From: Chloroflexota bacterium
GTDB taxonomy: Bacteria; Chloroflexota; Anaerolineae; Anaerolineales; UBA11657
Direction of reading: 5' to 3'
Length of the DNA stretch: 13,411 nucleotides
Assembly: GCA_003670425.1 (NCBI GenBank)
Contig: QWRL01000007.1
Span: 1 to 13,411, forward strand
Position numbers and translations under genes: made by a program. Below, one piece after another: positions 6,535 to 13,181 of the stretch; positions within the stretch are counted from its first letter, which is position 1; each line of letters opens with the position of its first letter. Below the pieces are notes generated by a model, which saw only the letters and a list, made by a program, of their open reading frames with translations, did no database searches and was not told the DNA's origin.

Positions 6535-7941
6535 CTACAGCTTGCGCATGCGCACTAGTGTGCGCTTCATTTCAACTAGTTTCTCTCCGTGCAACGGATA
6601 CAACTGCAGCACCAGAAACGCGCCGGTGCATCCCGCAAACGGCAGAAACGTCATGAAGATCCGAAAGCCTTGCGCCACACTGGCAGGCTGCTCCGCAAGC
6701 GTGGCGTCGTATCCGTAAATCTGCGCAATTGCGCCAAACGCAATCGATACAATCGCGGTGCTGAGCGTGATCACCATGCCGTTCATGCCAAAGTACATGC
6801 CCTCGCGCCGGGCGCCGGTCTGCGTCTCGTCTTCGTCAATCACATCTGAGAGCAGAATGTTGTCCATCAGGAAGATGCCGGCGAAGCCCACACCGATGAA
6901 GGTTGCAGCCACAAGCATGCCCGTCAGGTCGGTCACAAACCACAAAGGCAACATGCCCAGTGCCACCACCACGTAGGCCAGCAGCGCAGTGGTGCGCGGC
7001 TCAAAACGGTTTGCCACCAGCTGGCGCCACGGATACAGCATCAGCGCCGAAACAATGAAGGCCGTCGCAAGTATCAGCCCCGTCTGCGCGCCGTCTATTT
7101 TCAGCGAGTACTTCACAAAAAAGAGCATGCCCGTGGCCATGCTGTTTGTGGTGACAAAGCGCAGCGTCTGCGCCACCGTCAGCGTCATAAAGCTGCGGTT
7201 TGCAACGATGTACTTCAATGCCTGGGGGAAGGTCATGTCCGGCTCGACGGCCACGCCCGTCTCCACCATGCCAGACTGGCCAATCAGAATTGCCACGAGG
7301 CCGACGCCGGCAAACAGGATGCCCATCAGGCCCCAGCCCAGCTGGTCGGCAATCACCGGCGGCAGCGCCACGCCCAGCAGCAGTGCCACGGTCAGAAAGA
7401 TCATCATCTTCGCAGCCACATCTGTGCGCTCGCGGTAATTCACAAACATTTCCGGCAGCAGCGCGTAATAGGCGTTGCTCACCGCACTGTTAATCGCGTC
7501 GTACACAACAATTACAAAAACAAAATAAGCCAGCAGCGCATAGGGCTGCGTTGCGCCGTCAAACGGCGCCAGCCACAAAACCGCAAACATAATCATGAAC
7601 GGGAACGCGCCATAGCGCAGCCAGGGAATGCGCCGGCCCAGCCGGAAGCGTGTGCGGTCCTGCCAGTAGCCGATCAGCGGGTTGTTGACCGCATTGTAGA
7701 AGGCGTAGATTGTCAGCGCCAGCGCTGCCCACGCCGGCGGCAGATGTTTGACGTCCGTGTAGAAAAATAGCAGCGACACGCCGAAGACCTGGCCGGGCAT
7801 GGTGACGCCCATCATGGCCACGCCAAAAAGCCAGCGCTGCGCCTGCGATGTGGTGGCCTGCGGTTCGATCGGGCTCGCCGCGTACGGGGTGTCGTTGCTT
7901 GTGGTTGCGCTCACATTGACGGGGTTGGAATTTCTTTGCAT
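6535..7941 (-). CDS. MFS transporter of the GPH (MelB/MFS_2) family
   Basis: Twelve-helix inner-membrane permease of 468 residues. Family evidence: DRTRFRLGRRIPW after helix 2 at about 95-107, ALLPEM at about 160-165, and the helix 10-11 stretch LLSDVIDEDE then GARREGMYF at about 363-384, which closely follows GPH sugar symporters. Residues 1-35 are polar and rich in Ser, Thr and Pro, and are probably disordered. The cation-site residues of E. coli MelB are altered: Asp55 and Asp59 align by eye with Asn83 and Asn87 (YNAVNNP), Asp124 with Ser155 and Lys377 with Thr392. Sodium or proton coupling of the MelB kind is therefore doubtful. Substrate unknown; sugars or glycosides are usual. The ATG at 7941 has no Shine-Dalgarno sequence, and a candidate promoter would start transcription at or very near it. 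The SDR gene upstream on the same strand may be related but is 182 bases away. Confidence 0.85.
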   Translation of the reverse strand: MQRNSNPVNVSATTSNDTPYAASPIEPQATTSQAQRWLFGVAMMGVTMPGQVFGVSLLFFYTDVKHLPPAWAALALTIYAFYNAVNNPLIGYWQDRTRFRLGRRIPWLRYGAFPFMIMFAVLWLAPFDGATQPYALLAYFVFVIVVYDAINSAVSNAYYALLPEMFVNYRERTDVAAKMMIFLTVALLLGVALPPVIADQLGWGLMGILFAGVGLVAILIGQSGMVETGVAVEPDMTFPQALKYIVANRSFMTLTVAQTLRFVTTNSMATGMLFFVKYSLKIDGAQTGLILATAFIVSALMLYPWRQLVANRFEPRTTALLAYVVVALGMLPLWFVTDLTGMLVAATFIGVGFAGIFLMDNILLSDVIDEDETQTGARREGMYFGMNGMVITLSTAIVSIAFGAIAQIYGYDATLAEQPASVAQGFRIFMTFLPFAGCTGAFLVLQLYPLHGEKLVEMKRTLVRMRKL

Positions 7942-7946
7942 GGGTA

Positions 7947-7975
7947 GAAGTATGCCATACCCTGCTGCCTGTCAA
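7947..7975 (-). promoter_or_regulatory. Candidate promoter of the MFS gene, possibly leaderless
   Basis: On the minus strand a perfect TTGACA (7970-7975) is followed by only weak -10 candidates: TACTTC at a 17-base spacer or CATACT at 15. The start point would fall close to the ATG at 7941, fitting the lack of a ribosome-binding site. A palindrome GTATG-C-CATAC (7950-7960) sits between the two boxes and could be an operator half-site pair. The -10 is poor. Confidence 0.35.
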
Positions 7976-8123
7976 ACTCGGTGGCCGGCAGCAGTGGTGC
8001 GCGGTAGCGCGCACCCGCGTTGGTTTCACGCTTGCCGCCGGCGGGGCCGGCATGCACACTAAATCAGCTCCGGCACTTCCATCACCCCGGCGCCCGGCAG
8101 CCGGCCCGCGCCGTCGTTAGCAA

Positions 8124-8903
8124 TTAGTTGCGCGCCGTCTCAATGTTTCCATCCACACTCAGTGCCTGCCCGGAGATGCGCTCGCCCGCTTCTGAACACA
8201 AAAACAGAACCATGTTTGCAATATCTTGAGCGCGCACAAAAGTGCGCAGCGATGCCTGCCGCTGATAGCCATCCCGCACCGTGTCCTCCGCAATATTGCG
8301 CGCCTTGGCCTCTGCCGCAATCACGCGGTCCATGCGCGGCCCCTCCACCGAGCCGGGGCACACAGCATTCACTCGAATATTAAATTCGCCCAACTCCATG
8401 GCCAGCGTCTTGGTTAAACCAATCAGCGCCCATTTAGATGCCGCGTATGGGGCGCGCATGGGATAGCCCATCAAGCCCGCCGTGGACGAGATGCTGACGA
8501 TGGAACCGCCGCCCGCCGCCTTCAAGAGCGGCACGGCTTTGCGCATGCAGTAAAAATGGCTGTTGAGGTTGACGGCCAGTGTGGACTGCCAGTCCGCAAT
8601 TGATACCTCGTCCACCGCAGCGGTCGGGCCGGAAACGCCAACATTGTTGACCAGAATATCCAAGCCCCCCATCTGCGCTTCAACTTCTTGAAAGAGCCGC
8701 TCCACCTGCGCCGGATCCGACACGTCTGCCCGGGTAACACCGAGGCCGGAGTGCGCGGCTTTGAAATCAACCAGCAGTGCCTCGGACAAGTCACAAACGT
8801 GCACGCTTGCGCCGCTGTGCATGAATGCCGCTGCGATGGCACGGCCAATGCCGGCAGCCGCAGCTGTAACCAAGACCCGAAATGGCGCGCTGGATTGACC
8901 CAT
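8124..8903 (-). CDS. Short-chain dehydrogenase/reductase, TAAAxGIG subtype
   Basis: Classical-type SDR of 259 residues, a soluble NAD(P)-dependent oxidoreductase of an alcohol or sugar-derived substrate. The cofactor loop is T13-AAAA-GIG20, so the first glycine of TGxxxGIG is alanine. The same TAAA-x-GIG form occurs in BDH2/DHRS6 and 2-keto-3-deoxy-fuconate dehydrogenase relatives. Asp38 at the end of strand 2 (VCDLS) suggests NAD rather than NADP. Also visible are NNVG at 86-89, Asn112, the catalytic Ser140, Tyr153 and Lys157 (PYAASK), and CPGSVEGP at 182-189. The ATG is supported by AAAAAGGA about 8 bases upstream. It precedes the GPH transporter on the same strand, which loosely suggests a sugar-acid or polyol route. 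The substrate cannot be assigned. Confidence 0.88.
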   Translation of the reverse strand: MGQSSAPFRVLVTAAAAGIGRAIAAAFMHSGASVHVCDLSEALLVDFKAAHSGLGVTRADVSDPAQVERLFQEVEAQMGGLDILVNNVGVSGPTAAVDEVSIADWQSTLAVNLNSHFYCMRKAVPLLKAAGGGSIVSISSTAGLMGYPMRAPYAASKWALIGLTKTLAMELGEFNIRVNAVCPGSVEGPRMDRVIAAEAKARNIAEDTVRDGYQRQASLRTFVRAQDIANMVLFLCSEAGERISGQALSVDGNIETARN

Positions 8904-9096
8904 GTTTACATCCTTTTTCTAAATGAGCAACGAATTATCAAACGCGTGCAGCACGCTGCCGCAACCAATGCCTGCCCGCATTTGGCGCATGAACTGAGGG
9001 GTGCCCCCAGCTCTTGCGGCAGCATTGCACCGGGCAGATAAAACTGGCGCTGCGTTCCACAGCCACACTGGCAGCCTGCGGCCGCAGCGCGCCGAA
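8904..9096. other. Intergenic region upstream of the SDR gene
   Basis: Nearly 190 bases. A GATAAT box on the minus strand (8934-8939) would start transcription about 24 bases before the SDR ATG, but its -35 is weak (TTGCGG at a 19-base spacing). Nearer the methyltransferase stop, an 8-base inverted repeat (CGCAGCGC at 9083-9090 with GCGCTGCG at 9047-9054) is followed on the minus strand by TTTT. It is a possible weak terminator with a long loop. Confidence 0.3.
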
Positions 9097-10041
9097 TTAA
9101 CCGCCGCCAACCGCTGAAAAGCTGGCCAGCTCAAAATCGGGCATGTGCTCAAAAGTCGGCTGGTCAATTTCAGTCGGGAACCGCCGCGTATTTGCCACAA
9201 GCTTGTTTTGAAAGTCGGAGCGGCGCACATACGTCACCTCAAGCAATTCCGGCAGCACCAAATCGCCAACCCACAATCGATCACAGTTGGTGTTGGCGTG
9301 CACATGCACACATTGATGAGTCTGGTTGATTTTCTTGAGCACATTTACAAGCAGCAAGTACTGCGGGTCTGGCGCTGCCGGGCACAACCCGTGCAACTCC
9401 ACCACAATCTGCGCAAACCGCCCGATGACATCTGCCGGGGCCGCGCCAAACACATCCCATTCGCACCCCTCAATATCCATCTTCATAATCAGGTTGTTGC
9501 TCGCCGCATGCGCATTCTTTTTGAGCAAGCCGCCCAATGTTTCCAGATTTTCCCCGCGCTGATATCCGGTCACCCCCAGTTTGGCAAAATGAAACTGCGG
9601 GTGTTGCCTTGGCAATCCATCGATCGTATGGTCAAACAGAAACACACTAATTCCGCGCGCGGCAATTGCTTCGTCCCAAGACACATCATTGCTGATGCCA
9701 AAACTGTAGGCCGCAGCCACATTGTCCTTGGAAAAATTGTCCAGCATCACATAGCCGCCGTCAAACTTCCGGCCAACGCGCACGTAACTGCCGCCGGCAA
9801 CGTCCATGGGCATAAGCAGGGAAATAATCTCGGCACAGCGCTGGTAGACGGCAGACCCGCGCACTTTTTCCGGATCTACGAGAGAATATTTCAGGAGCGA
9901 GTTCGCCCTGAGCAGTTGCTGCCGCAGCTCTCCAAACATTTGCCGTTGATACTCAAGCTGTTGGCGCTGGGCTTGCAGAATCTGTTCAGTTCCCAGCAAA
10001 CGCCTGCCAAAGCGCAGCAGCGCACGCAACATTGCTTTCAT
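9097..10041 (-). CDS. SAM-dependent methyltransferase, METTL24/FkbM-like
   Basis: Predicted methyltransferase of 314 residues. Residues about 18-50 are rich in Gln, Leu and Arg with heptad-like spacing and probably form a coiled coil. The catalytic region has VGRKFDGGYVML at 89-100, YSFGISNDVSWD at 112-123 (SAM-binding loop region), VFLFDHTID at 133-141, IMKMDIEGCEWDVF at 185-198, and IVVELHGL at 212-219. The order GGYVM, YSFGI, FDHT and MDIEG-EW is that of the METTL24-type and FkbM-type methyltransferase families, which often modify glycans or secondary metabolites. I chose the ATG at 10041 over one at 10188 because the extra 49 residues are low-complexity, Arg/Pro-rich and unlike the family; no strong Shine-Dalgarno sequence supports either. 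Substrate unknown. It lies between two SDR genes with gaps near 190 and 256 bases, so an operon is not evident. Confidence 0.75.
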   Translation of the reverse strand: MKAMLRALLRFGRRLLGTEQILQAQRQQLEYQRQMFGELRQQLLRANSLLKYSLVDPEKVRGSAVYQRCAEIISLLMPMDVAGGSYVRVGRKFDGGYVMLDNFSKDNVAAAYSFGISNDVSWDEAIAARGISVFLFDHTIDGLPRQHPQFHFAKLGVTGYQRGENLETLGGLLKKNAHAASNNLIMKMDIEGCEWDVFGAAPADVIGRFAQIVVELHGLCPAAPDPQYLLLVNVLKKINQTHQCVHVHANTNCDRLWVGDLVLPELLEVTYVRRSDFQNKLVANTRRFPTEIDQPTFEHMPDFELASFSAVGGG

Positions 10042-10297
10042 AAACCAATTACGCTGAGATTGTGGGCGGTGCCGCAAACACCGGGCGGCAGACATGCAGT
10101 GCACGCCCTGCACACCAAATGCCTGGCGCGGCCGTGGTGGTGGTGGGGCGAAGCTGCTGCGGCGCGCCAGCGTGCCCACGCAAACCATCGGGGCTCACAT
10201 GCTTTCATGCGCTGAAGTATGCCTCACAATGCCCGCCCACAAGCAACGCGCGCGCGGCGGCCACACAGTGCCCGCCGACGCCACTAGCACCCGAAAT

Positions 10298-10990
10298 TCA
10301 AAACGCGCTCTCCGTGTCACCGTACCAGAATTTGCCGGTGGCCGTAAACGGCAGCGTGGCCACTTGCAGCATGCGCACGGCTCCGTCCGGTGGCTCGCCG
10401 GGGGCATTCGGACCGCCAAGGTCCGTTTTCAACCAGCCCGGATCCATCACATTCACGGCCACTTTGCCTTTGAGGTCGGCGGCATACAAGATGCTCATGC
10501 CATTCAGTGCAAATTTGGTGAGGCGATACGCCGGCATGCTGGGGTCTTGCAGCGCGGAAAAGGTGCCCGCGCCCGAAGTAACGTTGATGATGCGTGGCTC
10601 GCGGCCTTTCAGCAGCATGGGCAGTAGCGCGTGGGTCAGCCAGTGCGCCGCAAGCACATTGATTTTGAAGTGCGCCTCAAGCATGTCAAGCGGCTCGGCG
10701 TGAAAGCCCTGGTTCCACTGCTGCACAGCCGCGTTGTTGATCAGCAAATCGCACGCACCCCAGCGGGCCGCAACCGCTCCGGCCAGCGTCGCTCCCAGAT
10801 TTTTGTCTGTGATGTCACCGGCAATGCCCTGAAAGCCTTTGTACTGCGCTGCAAGTGCCTTGAGCTTGGCGGCATCGCGCGCAACGCCAATAATCTCGGC
10901 TCCTTCATTGCTAAAAAGCTTAACCGTCTCATAGCCCACGCCGCGGCTGGCCCCGGTCAAAACGATTCTGCGGCCGTCGAGTTTATTCAC
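10298..10990 (-). CDS. Short-chain dehydrogenase/reductase, NADP-type
   Basis: SDR of 230 residues. Visible motifs: T12-GASRGVG19 nucleotide loop, Arg38 in VARD after strand 2 (suggesting NADP), NNA at 85-87, Asn111 in the INV segment, Ser139 in NVTSG, then Tyr155 and Lys159 (YRLTK), and MDPGWLKTDLGG at 182-193. The PGWLKTDLGG-like tail and the slightly longer Ser-to-Tyr spacing recall carbonyl-reductase-like SDRs (sniffer/CBR type), which reduce aldehydes and ketones. The start is GTG at 10990: an in-frame TGA lies only 15 bases upstream and there is no ATG near. No obvious Shine-Dalgarno sequence. It is followed by the methyltransferase gene after 256 bases and preceded by psd after 155. 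The substrate is unknown. Confidence 0.85.
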   Translation of the reverse strand: MNKLDGRRIVLTGASRGVGYETVKLFSNEGAEIIGVARDAAKLKALAAQYKGFQGIAGDITDKNLGATLAGAVAARWGACDLLINNAAVQQWNQGFHAEPLDMLEAHFKINVLAAHWLTHALLPMLLKGREPRIINVTSGAGTFSALQDPSMPAYRLTKFALNGMSILYAADLKGKVAVNVMDPGWLKTDLGGPNAPGEPPDGAVRMLQVATLPFTATGKFWYGDTESAF

Positions 10991-11145
10991 GGCAATGCTT
11001 GCGAGTCACTTCAATGCCAACCGATATTCGGGCGGTGAAACATAGATGGATACTTAAAGCGGAAAGGAGCAACATCAACTACAGCGATTGATACACGCGC
11101 TACAAGCGCAGCGCCACGAGCCGCCAGTGGGCGCGCCGCAGGTGG

Positions 11146-11799
11146 TTATTGCGGCGTTTCCGGCCAGCGCGCCACAGCCGTCTGGCCGCCGTACACTTGG
11201 CGCCCCACCGCAACCAGCGCAAGCGAGTCCGGCGGCAAATACATATCCACCCGGCTGCCAAACTTGATCAGGCCAAAGCGTTCGCCCGCCAGAAGCGCAT
11301 CGCCCACTTTAGACCAGCACACAATGCGGCGGGCCAGAATGCCGGTCATTTGCGTGACGGCAATCGGCCCGTGCGCTGTCTGCAATCCCACAAGATTAGA
11401 TTCGTTTTCGTCGGCCGCCGGGCTGAACGCCGGCACAAAGCGCCCGGGCACATAATGCAGGGCGCGCACTTCGGCTGCGCACGGGCTGCGCTGCACATGC
11501 ACATCAAGCACGCTGAGGAAGATGCTGATGCGCAGCGCCTTGCCGCCCAGAAAGAGCGGCTCGTCCACCACATCTATTTTGCGGATGCGCCCGTCGGCCG
11601 GCGCCAGCAGCAAGTTTGCGCCGGCGGTTTCCGGCTGCCGGTCCGGGTCACGGAAAAAGTTGCCCACCAGCAGCAGCAGCAGCGCACCGCTGGCTGCCAG
11701 CCAGTACCACTGCAGCCACGCGCCGGCCACAATCAGCACGGCCAGCCCGCCCACAATTGCCGGAACTTCGCGCAGCGAGATAATTGCCGCGCGCGTCAT
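11146..11799 (-). CDS. psd: Phosphatidylserine decarboxylase proenzyme (short form)
   Basis: Membrane-associated pyruvoyl enzyme that decarboxylates phosphatidylserine to phosphatidylethanolamine. The 217-residue length fits the short Psd class. Two hydrophobic segments (about 12-30 and 33-48) anchor the N-terminus, followed by FFRDP, APADGRI with Asp69, LSVLDVHVQRSP with His101, and the self-cleavage site in RFGLIKFGSRVDMYLP. Cleavage between Gly181 and Ser182 would create the alpha chain with its pyruvoyl group. The ATG overlaps the pssA stop as ATGA, so translation is coupled to PS synthase. A longer in-frame reading to 12072 runs antiparallel-free through pssA in another frame and is rejected. 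As third gene of the pmtA-pssA-psd cluster it makes the PE that the first gene would methylate. Confidence 0.93.
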   Translation of the reverse strand: MTRAAIISLREVPAIVGGLAVLIVAGAWLQWYWLAASGALLLLLVGNFFRDPDRQPETAGANLLLAPADGRIRKIDVVDEPLFLGGKALRISIFLSVLDVHVQRSPCAAEVRALHYVPGRFVPAFSPAADENESNLVGLQTAHGPIAVTQMTGILARRIVCWSKVGDALLAGERFGLIKFGSRVDMYLPPDSLALVAVGRQVYGGQTAVARWPETPQ

Positions 11800-12524
11800 C
11801 CAACCATATGCAGCAGCTTGCGCCGTGCCGGCGCCCCCAGCAGCAGCAGCAGCGGGCCGCTGGCGGCATACATCACGGCCACGCCAAAGGGCAGCGCCTG
11901 CCAGCCGAGGGCAGCGCCACACACAGCCAGCAGTCCAGCCGGCAGCAGCCACGCAGCAGCCGGCACCTGCCGCAATGTGGAATGCTTGGGGTAGCCAAAC
12001 GGGCTCACCATCAGAAACGCCACCAACATCACCACCGGTGCCCAGCCCCACGCCATTAACCATTGCTGCCAAAAGCCGGCCGATACAATGAACATGGCCG
12101 CCGCCGGAATCGGAATGCCTTCAAACCAGCCGGGGCGCTTGGCGCTGCCGGCGGCAAAACGCGCCAGGCGCAAAGCACCGCAGACGGAATACACCAGCGC
12201 TGCGGCTGCAGCAATTGGCAGCGGCACGCCCCCCAGCAGCAGCAAGTGATGCGCCAGCAATGCCGGCGCAACGCCAAACGTGACCACGTCCGCAAGGTTG
12301 TCCAGCTGCTTTCCAAACGCCGTGCGTATGTTCAGTTTGCCAGCCAGCCCGCCATCCAGCACATCCAGCGCCGAGCCCAGCCAGATGAGCAGGCCCGCCA
12401 CCAAAAAGTCCTGCGAGTCCAGCAAGATGATGGCCACTACGCCCACCACCAGCGAACCAAGCGACATGGAGTTGGGCGCCAGCCGCAGCAGCCGGCGGGC
12501 CATGGCGTCTTCGGACTGCACCAT
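11796..12524 (-). CDS. pssA: CDP-diacylglycerol-serine O-phosphatidyltransferase
   Basis: Integral membrane enzyme that joins CDP-diacylglycerol and serine to give phosphatidylserine and CMP. The 242-residue protein is mostly hydrophobic and carries the CDP-alcohol phosphatidyltransferase motif from 54 to 79: D54-x2-D57-G58-x2-A61, then G71-x3-D75-x3-D79, with correct spacing. All four metal-binding aspartates are present. The residue after Ala61, usually Arg, is Gly62 followed by Lys63. The continuation LADVVTFGVAPALL is typical of serine rather than glycerol-phosphate enzymes, and the neighbouring psd supports this. The start at 12524 leaves 12 bases after pmtA; an internal ATG at 12503 would drop seven residues, and neither has a strong Shine-Dalgarno sequence. 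The last residues overlap psd by four bases. Confidence 0.9.
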   Translation of the reverse strand: MVQSEDAMARRLLRLAPNSMSLGSLVVGVVAIILLDSQDFLVAGLLIWLGSALDVLDGGLAGKLNIRTAFGKQLDNLADVVTFGVAPALLAHHLLLLGGVPLPIAAAAALVYSVCGALRLARFAAGSAKRPGWFEGIPIPAAAMFIVSAGFWQQWLMAWGWAPVVMLVAFLMVSPFGYPKHSTLRQVPAAAWLLPAGLLAVCGAALGWQALPFGVAVMYAASGPLLLLLGAPARRKLLHMVG

Positions 12525-12536
12525 GCGCTGCGCTCG

Positions 12537-13181
12537 CTATCCGCCGCTGGGCAGCGGCCGGCGCAGGGATTGCAAGCGCGCGGGCGGCATATTCAACATT
12601 ACAATCCGGCTGGCAAACTCAAACTTGGCGCCAAACTCATTGATCACAGACAGCGAACCATTAATTTGGCCGGCTTTTTGCGCATCTCCGAACAGGCGAT
12701 TCATGCGATACCAAAACAGATATTTGACGTAGCTAAAAGCGCCGCCGGGCTTGAGCAGGTCCATTAACAGCTGCAGTATGGCCCGCGTCTTGGCAGCGGG
12801 AAAGCAGGTGAACGGCAGGGTTGAGAGGATGTAGTCGTAGTGCGCGTCGTAGTGATGCATCAGCAGGTCCGCGTTTATCAGCCGGATCTTAATGCCGGGC
12901 CGGTCCAACAGCCCATCGCGCTCCAAGCGCAGCCGGAGATCGTGCGCCAGCCGGCCGTTAATTTCAATCACATCCAGGCAGTCGCCCGGCTGCAACATGG
13001 CAGCAATCTGGTGCGTAATTGCGCCGTTGCCGGCACCCACCTCCAACACATGCATCGGTCCGCGCGGATGCGCCAGCGGAGCGCCAAATGCACGCCCCAG
13101 AAAGCGCGAGCTAGGCCACACGGCACCCACCTCAAAAAAGTTGTCCCGCACTTCCCGCAGAAAATTAATGTAATTCATCAT
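12537..13181 (-). CDS. pmtA: Phospholipid N-methyltransferase (PmtA-like)
   Basis: SAM-dependent methyltransferase of 214 residues expected to methylate the head group of phosphatidylethanolamine, up to three times, to give phosphatidylcholine. The N-terminus with VGAVWPSSRFLGRAF at about 19-33 is characteristic of the PmtA family (GAxxPSSR). Then come the SAM-binding VLEVGAGNG at 45-53, VIEIN at 71-75, NADLL at 103-107, and LSTLPFTCFP at 119-128 with LLKPGGAFSYVKY, matching the family's LPF-x-FP segment. No membrane helix; probably a peripheral protein on the inner membrane. I chose the first of two tandem ATGs at 13181. An in-frame extension to 13304 adds 41 residues that are not family-like and would place the TATAAT box inside the gene. 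It leads the pmtA-pssA-psd cluster, which strongly supports the lipid assignment. Partial methylation products only (mono- or dimethyl-PE) are possible. Confidence 0.82.
   Translation of the reverse strand: MMNYINFLREVRDNFFEVGAVWPSSRFLGRAFGAPLAHPRGPMHVLEVGAGNGAITHQIAAMLQPGDCLDVIEINGRLAHDLRLRLERDGLLDRPGIKIRLINADLLMHHYDAHYDYILSTLPFTCFPAAKTRAILQLLMDLLKPGGAFSYVKYLFWYRMNRLFGDAQKAGQINGSLSVINEFGAKFEFASRIVMLNMPPARLQSLRRPLPSGG

Noticed and set aside
7997..8014. GTGCGCG/CGCGCAC hairpin downstream of the SDR gene
   Set aside because: Seven-base stem with a four-base loop but no T-run after it on the minus strand; not convincing as a terminator in a GC-rich spacer.
9046..9090. Possible terminator after the methyltransferase gene
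   Set aside because: Stem of eight bases with a 28-base loop and only TTTT; too loose to call as a separate feature.
9145..10215. Plus-strand open frame of 356 codons
   Set aside because: It lies antisense to the methyltransferase gene, which has recognisable catalytic motifs; the plus product resembles nothing I know.
10991..11145. Promoter for the NADP-type SDR (TTGATG and AAGTAT-like boxes)
   Set aside because: The -35 is acceptable but the -10 matches too few consensus bases; no call made.
11149..11994. Plus-strand open frame of 281 codons
   Set aside because: Antisense to psd and pssA; composition is Gln/His/Arg/Ala-rich as expected from reversed Leu-rich membrane codons.
11800..12072. 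N-terminal extension of psd by 91 residues
   Set aside because: It runs through pssA in another frame and is Gly/Ala/Trp-rich; the ATGA-coupled start at 11799 gives a normal-length Psd.
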